Origin: Archaeoglobales archaeon
GTDB taxonomy: Archaea; Halobacteriota; Archaeoglobi; Archaeoglobales; Archaeoglobaceae
Length of the DNA: 12,234 nucleotides
Assembly: GCA_003662985.1 (NCBI GenBank)
Contig: QMZD01000016.1
Coordinates: 1 to 12,234 of the forward strand
Direction: 5' to 3'
Shown here: piece after piece, positions 6,280 through 11,240 of the stretch
How positions within the stretch are numbered: the stretch's first letter is position 1
How the letters are laid out: the number at the start of each line of letters is the position of its first letter
Notes under the pieces: model-generated
Seen by the model: the letters and a program-made list of their open reading frames with translations, nothing else
Told to the model about the DNA's origin: nothing
Database searches by the model: none
Translations under genes and position numbers: made by a program

Positions 6280-7056
6280 ATGGTAAAAGATGAAATTAAC
6301 TCAAAGTCCAACCTGGAGTTTGACCCAGAGTCTAACTCGGACTCCAACTCGGGAGCTCACACAGAAAAGAGTAAAAATGTAATCCTAATCCCTTTTAAAT
6401 TAAAAAACCCAAAAACGAGGTTGTCTGGGATTTTAAGCCTTGAGGAAAGGAAGAATCTTGCAATTTTGATGCTTTCCGATGTTTTGGAGTCCATCAAGGA
6501 GTGTAAAGGTGTTAAAAAGGTAATAATCGCAGTTCCAGATAGGAATACAGCCAAAATGTGCAGTGAACTGATTGGAAAGTTTGAGAATTCGGGAGTAGAG
6601 ATATTAGTAGATGAAAGGAATCTTAACGACCTTGTAAATTTTAACATCACCAAATTAGTTAACGATAAAACGTCTCTCGCAGTGATCATGGCTGATCTTC
6701 CTCTCCTGAGCCCCTTATTAGTGAATGAGTTCTTAAACTTAAAAGGCGACATTGTACTCTCACCAGGCAGGAAAGGAGGTACGAACATGCTCTTGGTAAG
6801 GAACCAAGCTTTCACAGTCTCATACCATTATGGAAGTTTCATGAAACATGTTGAAATTGCAAAATCAAAGAATCTTTCTGTTGGTATTTTCGATTCGTTT
6901 TTCTCAAGTGTAGACATAGACGATGAATCGGATATTTTAGAACTCCTTATTCATGGAAAAGGGAAGAGAAGTTGTGAATATCTAAAATCACTGGGATTCT
7001 ATGTAAATTGTGAAGAGAAAGATCCCAAAATTGAAATTCTAAAACGAGTAAAATGA
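6280..7056 (+). CDS. cofC: 2-phospho-L-lactate guanylyltransferase (CofC)
   Basis: CofC activates 2-phospho-L-lactate (or the phosphoenolpyruvate analogue) with GTP to form the guanylylated intermediate used by CofD in coenzyme F420 synthesis. Family motifs are IPFKLKNPKTRLS (37-49) for nucleotide binding, VIMADLPLLSP (135-145), SPGRKGGTNMLLVR (161-174), YGSFMKHVEIA (184-194) and the acidic DIDDESDI (212-219). The core (about 33-258) has the usual length. The first 32 residues are an extra polar tail rich in Ser, Asn, Asp and Glu with a four-residue repeat. No other in-frame start lies before the core, so the tail is probably translated. The family motif I recall as GPGSF is YGSF here. No other F420 biosynthesis gene is in the window. 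Confidence 0.9.
   Translation: MVKDEINSKSNLEFDPESNSDSNSGAHTEKSKNVILIPFKLKNPKTRLSGILSLEERKNLAILMLSDVLESIKECKGVKKVIIAVPDRNTAKMCSELIGKFENSGVEILVDERNLNDLVNFNITKLVNDKTSLAVIMADLPLLSPLLVNEFLNLKGDIVLSPGRKGGTNMLLVRNQAFTVSYHYGSFMKHVEIAKSKNLSVGIFDSFFSSVDIDDESDILELLIHGKGKRSCEYLKSLGFYVNCEEKDPKIEILKRVK
6316..6351. repeat. 12-bp imperfect tandem repeat in the cofC N-terminal tail
   Basis: Three 12-bp units, GAGTTTGACCCA, GAGTCTAACTCG and GACTCCAACTCG, encode EFDP, ESNS and DSNS. The last two units are 10/12 identical; the first is more diverged. Confidence 0.65.
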
Positions 7057-7102
7057 TTTTGAAACGGCCAGAAATTTTTAGGATTTAAAAGAGACTTAAA
7101 GA

Positions 7103-7132
7103 AACCTGAGGTAACCTAAAGTAACCTAAAGT
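7103..7132. repeat. 10-bp tandem repeat, three units
   Basis: AACCTGAGGT, AACCTAAAGT, AACCTAAAGT in tandem in the 89 bp gap between the convergent cofC and DUF763 stop codons. The rest of that gap holds no gene or clear hairpin. Confidence 0.85.
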
Positions 7133-7145
7133 TCTCTGAGTTCTT

Positions 7146-8285
7146 TTAGAACTCATACTTTCTCAAGTTTCCCACAAGCTTTTCCTTTTCAAATTTGTCA
7201 AGGGACGTCTGTTCAATTACGTTGCTGAGAAATTCAATCGTTTCATCGTAAGCTCTCCTGTCAACAGGAAATGGAACACCATCCTTCCCGCCCAAGGCGA
7301 ATGAGTACTTTGCCGGATCCTGCCTGTCGTATTCAGCATTATAAACGAGGTCTGCTATTAAAGCCAAAGCCCTGAGAGTGCCTTTTCCCATCCCTTCGAG
7401 CATTATTATTCCTTCAAAGTTCTCCGGCTGTAGTTCGTAGGCCTTTTCTATAGCATCCCAGTTCAACCTCCTTGGAACCGAGTAGCTATCAGCGATTCTT
7501 CCATCTATCGTCATCTGGCCTTTAGGGAGTTTTTTGACTGAAATGAATTCTAGATCTCTTTTTATGGAAGAAGGTGAGCTCTTTAGGATATCCAGAATCA
7601 CTTTCCTGCTTTCATTGCTTTTTTCAGAAACGAGGTTGCACACCTCGTTTTCCTTCCTTTCAGCAACTATCCCGCTGTGGATTTTTTCTTTGATTTTGAT
7701 TAGTCTGAACCTTTCGGGCTTGAGATGGTACCTCCTTGCCATTCTTTCGTAGGTGTTCATTCCCTGCTGGACCACCGTCCAGTAACGCTCTGAGAAGATT
7801 ATTGCATGGTGATAGATGTTGTATCCGTCCTGAAGAGCGTTGTTATCAATTCTCGCTGCTAGCCGGCTATTAGTTTGAAGGATCTTAATTTCCTCCTCTC
7901 CCAACTCAATCCCATCCGCTAGTGTTTCTATTTGCTGAAGCGTTTTCATAGCTTGCCTACCCTTTCCACCGGCCACCTTTATTTCAATATCCTCGTTATC
8001 GTTCAAAACCGATTTTAGAACTCCAGTGAGAACAGTCGTAGTCCCAGAGGAGTTCCAGTCAAAGCCTAACACGTTTGAAAACGACTGGAAGAAAATTGGA
8101 TCTGAAATTCTTCTAAAAAACTCTTCCTCCCCGAATTCATCGATGATTAGAGATATAATTATCTTTGAAAGCTTTTTCATTCTATCGAGTAACCAGAAGG
8201 GTGCTTTACCGTAATGTAGGGGTAAAGTAATGGAGGATGCGGTTGCGGATGTGGCTGCAGATGTGATTGCATTATTGACTCTCAC
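7146..8285 (-). CDS. DUF763 family protein with C-terminal helix-hairpin-helix-like segment
   Basis: A 379-residue cytosolic protein of DUF763, found in many archaea and thermophilic bacteria; I know no established function. Conserved blocks in order are LPLHYGKAPFWLL (21-33), SDPIFFQSFSNVLGFDWNSSG (61-81), AGGKGR (105-110), SRLAARIDNNALQDGYNIYHHA (140-161), VVQQGMN (171-177) and FALGGKDGVPFPVDR (329-343). FEGIIMLEGMGKGTLRALAL (290-309) resembles a helix-hairpin-helix DNA-binding motif, suggesting a nucleic-acid role (inference). The start is GTG 8285; no in-frame ATG occurs before the conserved core, and a TATA-like box lies 27 bp upstream. Residues 6-17 are a low-complexity Ala/Thr/Ser stretch from a 12-bp tandem repeat, absent from typical members. 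Confidence 0.88.
   Translation of the reverse strand: MRVNNAITSAATSATASSITLPLHYGKAPFWLLDRMKKLSKIIISLIIDEFGEEEFFRRISDPIFFQSFSNVLGFDWNSSGTTTVLTGVLKSVLNDNEDIEIKVAGGKGRQAMKTLQQIETLADGIELGEEEIKILQTNSRLAARIDNNALQDGYNIYHHAIIFSERYWTVVQQGMNTYERMARRYHLKPERFRLIKIKEKIHSGIVAERKENEVCNLVSEKSNESRKVILDILKSSPSSIKRDLEFISVKKLPKGQMTIDGRIADSYSVPRRLNWDAIEKAYELQPENFEGIIMLEGMGKGTLRALALIADLVYNAEYDRQDPAKYSFALGGKDGVPFPVDRRAYDETIEFLSNVIEQTSLDKFEKEKLVGNLRKYEF
8236..8271. repeat. 12-bp imperfect tandem repeat at the DUF763 N-terminus
   Basis: On the plus strand the units are GATGCGGTTGCG, GATGTGGCTGCA and GATGTGATTGCA. On the coding minus strand they encode AITS-AATS-ATAS, residues 6-17 of the DUF763 protein. Confidence 0.8.
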
Positions 8286-8300
8286 AAAGAACTTTAGGTA

Positions 8301-8400
8301 AAAAGTTGTAAAATACTTTTGTGTGGGTTAAAAGTGGAATAAGTGGATAAAAGTAGTGGATGGATAGATGAGTGGAGATGATAGATGGTGAAGTTGAGCG
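8301..8400. other. C-depleted intergenic block with four AGTGGA hexamers
   Basis: This part of the 226 bp divergent spacer holds about 34 G but only 2 C on the plus strand. AGTGGA occurs at 8333, 8342, 8355 and 8371, followed by GATG/GATAGATG simple sequence. No convincing coding frame or stable RNA fold was found. It may be repeat-derived or a regulatory region of either divergent gene. Confidence 0.5.
8309..8315 (-). promoter_or_regulatory. TATA-like box for the DUF763 gene
   Basis: TATTTTA on the minus strand is centred 27 bp before GTG 8285, matching leaderless initiation and supporting that start. Confidence 0.4.
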
Positions 8401-8440
8401 GGCTGAATACGAAGAAAAGAAGAAATCAAATGGTGTGAGA

Positions 8441-8447
8441 TTTATTA
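8441..8447 (+). promoter_or_regulatory. TATA-like box for the eIF2B-like gene
   Basis: TTTATTA lies about 68 bp before ATG 8512, giving a predicted leader of about 45 nt. That fits the presence of a strong ribosome binding site, unlike most other genes in the window. Confidence 0.35.
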
Positions 8448-8499
8448 TTTGATGTTTACAGGATTCAGAACAATCAAGTGAATCAATCGAGTTGGATAA

Positions 8500-8504
8500 G
8501 GAGG
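8500..8504 (+). promoter_or_regulatory. Ribosome binding site of the eIF2B-like gene
   Basis: GGAGG seven nucleotides upstream of ATG 8512 is the best Shine-Dalgarno match in the window and fixes that start. Confidence 0.75.
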
Positions 8505-8511
8505 AAGTGGA

Positions 8512-9363
8512 ATGAAAGACGAAGGTATTAAAGAAAATGAAAACAGCAAACTCGAGATTAATGGAAATATCGAGGAAAACATAATCGCCGAAATGAGAGA
8601 AATACTGGAGGATAGAATCCATGGATCAAGCTGGATTTTAAGCAGAACTATAAAACTTTTGAAGAAGATCGAACCTGGGTTGAGAGCCCGTGTTTGTAGG
8701 AAAATATCATCTTCACATCCTGCAATGGCCGGACTGAAAGTTCTCTGCAAGGTGCTATCAAAAAACCCTCATTTTGATGCGAAAAATATAGTTTTGGAGG
8801 CAAATAAAAGGACATCTGAAAATCTACGCAATCTTATAGCTGGAAAAATCGTTACAACGATTAGCAGAAGCCATATCGTTGAGGAAGGACTACTTGAAGT
8901 CAAAAAAACCATCATCCTTGAATCAAAGCCGGGAGGAGAGGGGAAAGACGTTGCAAAATGGCTTGAGGAAAAAGGCGTTGAAGTTGAGGTTATTCCCGAT
9001 GCGTCAATGGGATATGCTGTTAAAGAAAGCGATTTCGTAGTTACAGGGGCAGACTCCATATTTGAAACGGGGTTCATCAACAAAGTTGGCACCCTTCCTC
9101 TAGCTTTAACTTCAAAGCATTTTGGAAAGCCGTTTATCGTTGCCTCTCCTTCTTACAAATTCTTGGAAAAAATTGAAAAGGTTGAGGGATTTGCGGCTGG
9201 AACTGGAAGTCAAGTTCTTAAAGCTCTCGGGAACTCTCTGTTTGAATTCGTAGAGTTGAAATACGTCGGCAGTATCGTCTGGGAGGGAGGAGTAACCTAC
9301 CTGGAGGATTTGGATAAAATAGTCGAAATCAAAGCGGCATCTGCTAAGCTGTTCGACGAGTAG
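8512..9363 (+). CDS. eIF2B alpha/beta/delta-like (IF-2B family) protein
   Basis: A 283-residue cytosolic protein of the eIF2B/MtnA/ribose-1,5-bisphosphate isomerase superfamily. An N-terminal helical part includes DRIHGSSWILSRTIKLL (34-50), like the family's R..I.GS..I pattern. The Rossmann-like C-terminal domain starts with VTTISRSHIV (114-123), followed by ESKPGGEGKDVAKWLEEKG and VTGADSIFETGFINKVGT (177-194), with Asp181, Asn190 and Lys191 conserved. Ribose-1,5-bisphosphate isomerases carry a catalytic Cys in THCNS at the position of TISRS here. This protein has Ser118, as in eukaryotic eIF2B regulatory subunits. It is therefore more likely a regulatory or otherwise non-isomerase member (inference). 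The first 25 residues are polar and variable. The gene stands alone, converging on the GTPase gene. Confidence 0.85.
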   Translation: MKDEGIKENENSKLEINGNIEENIIAEMREILEDRIHGSSWILSRTIKLLKKIEPGLRARVCRKISSSHPAMAGLKVLCKVLSKNPHFDAKNIVLEANKRTSENLRNLIAGKIVTTISRSHIVEEGLLEVKKTIILESKPGGEGKDVAKWLEEKGVEVEVIPDASMGYAVKESDFVVTGADSIFETGFINKVGTLPLALTSKHFGKPFIVASPSYKFLEKIEKVEGFAAGTGSQVLKALGNSLFEFVELKYVGSIVWEGGVTYLEDLDKIVEIKAASAKLFDE

Positions 9364-9455
9364 AGATAGTTGAGAAGAATCAAGACTCAAAAACGAGGTA
9401 ATAATTAAGAGCTAAAATGCCAATCTTTTGCCAAAATCTAAGGAAAATCAAAATT

Positions 9456-9485
9456 ACACTGAGGCAGTCAAATTAAGTTCAGTGT
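9456..9485. other. Inverted repeat in a convergent intergenic region
   Basis: ACACTGA (9456-9462) and TCAGTGT (9479-9485) are perfect complements with a 16-nt loop, in the 187 bp spacer between the eIF2B-like and GTPase stops. The rest of this AT-rich spacer (9364-9550) shows no coding sequence. The stem could mark transcript ends or be chance. Confidence 0.4.
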
Positions 9486-9521
9486 ATCAGATAAACTAAG
9501 AAAGTAAAGCCCTGTCAACTC

Positions 9522-9527
9522 AAAAAA
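9522..9527 (-). terminator. Candidate T-tract terminator after the GTPase gene
   Basis: A run of six T on the minus strand, about 24 bp beyond the TAG at 9551, preceded by T-rich sequence next to the stop. It is compatible with archaeal U-tract termination; no hairpin supports it. Confidence 0.3.
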
Positions 9528-9550
9528 CTTAACCAACTCTTACCACAACT

Positions 9551-11119
9551 CTAATCAAAAACTTCCTTTATTTCACCCATTCCCTTGCTCTTACCCTCTC
9601 TGAAAATGAACTTCTGGCCAGGAAAGATGAAATAGGGATTATACTTGAACCTCAGCTTGACCTTACCCCTGTCCCCAGCCATCATGTAGTCTCTATCCAT
9701 ATCTTCAAAAACGACTGTCTCGGATATCGTTTCAAGATGCAAAACGGGCTCGTAACCTCTCTTTATTCTCGTCGGATGGCTGAAGACATAAATATCCGCT
9801 ACAAACTCATACACAGCCCTGGGATCTTTCTTTGTAACCACCATCCCCCTTCTGAGTTTCTCAAATTCAGCTCCCTTTATCGCAAGTCCAACTATATCCC
9901 CATCCGATGCCTTATCTATCCTGTAGTAATGCATTTCAATGCTCTGAACCTTTACCCTCTCAAACGATCCATCATGGAACGGGCCTATAAATACTTCCTC
10001 TCCAGCTCTGATCTCCCCTGCTTTCACGCTACCGCTTATCACCGTTCCCACTCCGGATACCTTGTAAATCCTGTCGATGTACATCAAGAAATCTCCTTTG
10101 GAGAAGCTCCTTTTCGGCAGCCTGTAAAGGAGGTTCTCGAGAATGTCGTAGCCTTCGAGCGTTATCGATGATGTTTTTATTATCGGCACAACGATATTTT
10201 TCTCGGCAACAAGATTGGCAACCTTTCTAGCCTCTTTTTTATCTTTTAATAGATAGGGAATCCTCCCAACTCCTCTCAAAGTTGTAGTTATCTGGTTTAT
10301 GACATCGTTAACTCTCTCATCTGCTACCATGTCTATCTTCGTAATTGCTATTATCACTGGAAGTTCCATCGCAAGGAGGATTCCCAAATGCTCTCTCGTC
10401 GTTCGCATGACTCCATCGTTTGCAGCCACGACAAGCAAGCCATAGTCAATTTTCTGGCCTAGTAAGCCTCTAATCGTTGTCCTGAGCCAGGGTTCATGGC
10501 CAACCGTATCGATAAATGAGACGAGTTTATCGGAATTTTCAACGAGATGTGCCTTCTCGTTTTTGTTAAGGGGGTTCTTCATCTTGATTGCCTTCCCATC
10601 TTTGAAACTGAGAATCGCGTAGCTCAGGTCAGCACTTAGGCCGCGTTCGATCTCGTGTTTTAGAACATCAAGGTAGACGCTCGTAGCACCATCACCGTTG
10701 TCGGGCTTTCCCGTAATTATGCATCCAACGAGCGTTGACTTGCCATGGTCAACATGGCCTGCAGTTCCTACGAGCACGTGCTCCTTTGGCTTCGATTTGG
10801 TAATCTCGACAAGTCCTACGTATCCGCCATTAACCTCAAACTTCTCAACGGAACTTATTTTCGCCTCTATCTCTCCAGAAATTTTCTTCAAAATCTCAAG
10901 GGTCTCGTTGAACTGAGCCTCATTGATTCCTTTCAGCTCTCCCGAATCCGCTATACCTATCACGTAAATTGCTTTTCCCCTTCCCATAAGGATTCTGTGG
11001 TTCATCTGGCATGCTAGACTTTGCATCCTATCAGAATGAAGATGGTAGTCGGTCAAGAACTCCTTAAATTCGATGTTCTCCCTTTCTCCCTCCCTGACTA
11101 TACTGAGGATTTTTTCCAT
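9551..11119 (-). CDS. GTPBP1/2-like translational GTPase (EF-Tu superfamily)
   Basis: A 522-residue cytosolic GTPase of the archaeal/eukaryotic GTPBP1 group, related to elongation factors EF1A and SelB. The GTP-binding motifs are all visible: P-loop GTAGHVDHGKST (118-129), ERGLSAD (158-164) in the switch-I region, DTVGHE (204-209), TKID (260-263) and TSS (316-318). Two beta-barrel domains follow: VSGVGTVISGSVKAGEI is typical of domain 2, and the C-terminus ends with a domain-3-like PGQKFIFREGKSKGMG. The first 105 residues are an extra domain before the P-loop with IEFKEF and AIYVIGIADSGELKGI; a similar segment occurs in GTPBP1. Human GTPBP1/2 are linked to ribosome rescue and mRNA decay; the archaeal role is unproven. 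A TATAAATA box lies 27 bp before ATG 11119, indicating a leaderless mRNA. Confidence 0.9.
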   Translation of the reverse strand: MEKILSIVREGERENIEFKEFLTDYHLHSDRMQSLACQMNHRILMGRGKAIYVIGIADSGELKGINEAQFNETLEILKKISGEIEAKISSVEKFEVNGGYVGLVEITKSKPKEHVLVGTAGHVDHGKSTLVGCIITGKPDNGDGATSVYLDVLKHEIERGLSADLSYAILSFKDGKAIKMKNPLNKNEKAHLVENSDKLVSFIDTVGHEPWLRTTIRGLLGQKIDYGLLVVAANDGVMRTTREHLGILLAMELPVIIAITKIDMVADERVNDVINQITTTLRGVGRIPYLLKDKKEARKVANLVAEKNIVVPIIKTSSITLEGYDILENLLYRLPKRSFSKGDFLMYIDRIYKVSGVGTVISGSVKAGEIRAGEEVFIGPFHDGSFERVKVQSIEMHYYRIDKASDGDIVGLAIKGAEFEKLRRGMVVTKKDPRAVYEFVADIYVFSHPTRIKRGYEPVLHLETISETVVFEDMDRDYMMAGDRGKVKLRFKYNPYFIFPGQKFIFREGKSKGMGEIKEVFD

Positions 11120-11142
11120 CTGGAGTTGGTCTGTCTCAAATT

Positions 11143-11150
11143 TATTTATA
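11143..11150 (-). promoter_or_regulatory. TATA box of the GTPBP1-like gene
   Basis: TATAAATA on the minus strand, preceded by GCTAAAA, is the clearest archaeal TATA match in the window. It is centred 27 bp from ATG 11119, and no Shine-Dalgarno sequence precedes that ATG. Confidence 0.6.
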
Positions 11151-11200
11151 TTTTAGCATTCATGGTTTTTTTGAGTCGTTAGTGAGATAGAATCATTAAG

Positions 11201-11240
11201 TTTTTACATTATAATGGTAAATTTTTTACATCATAATAGT
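11201..11240. repeat. 22-bp direct repeat at the 3' end of the DUF2070 gene
   Basis: TTTTTACATTATAATGGT (11201-11218) and TTTTTACATCATAATAGT (11223-11240) match at 16 of 18 positions with a 22 bp period. The second copy contains the end of the DUF2070 coding sequence and its TAA stop; the first lies just beyond the stop and contains the palindrome CATTATAATG. Confidence 0.75.

Noticed and set aside
6357..6815. 152-codon open frame antisense to cofC
   Set aside because: It lies wholly inside cofC on the opposite strand, and cofC motifs are unambiguous.
7103..7132. CRISPR or attachment-site interpretation of the 10-bp repeats
   Set aside because: Units are directly adjacent with no spacers, and there are no cas genes, integrase or tRNA nearby.
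8364..8406. Possible C/D box guide RNA (TAGATGA or GATGATA followed by CTGA)
   Set aside because: The C-box matches are imperfect, no D'/C' pair is present, and GATG-rich simple sequence makes such matches likely by chance.
8272..8750. Open frames on the minus strand (8272-8622 and 8445-8750) across the DUF763/eIF2B-like spacer
   Set aside because: They overlap the well-supported eIF2B-like gene or low-complexity spacer and have hydrophobic, Ser/Phe-rich translations typical of antisense frames, with no recognisable domain.
8512..9363. Ribose-1,5-bisphosphate isomerase or MtnA assignment
   Set aside because: The catalytic cysteine position is serine and the protein is shorter than those enzymes, so only a family-level eIF2B-like call is made.
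9737..10171. 144-codon open frame antisense to the GTPase gene
   Set aside because: The GTPase frame carries all GTP-binding motifs; the antisense translation shows nothing recognisable.
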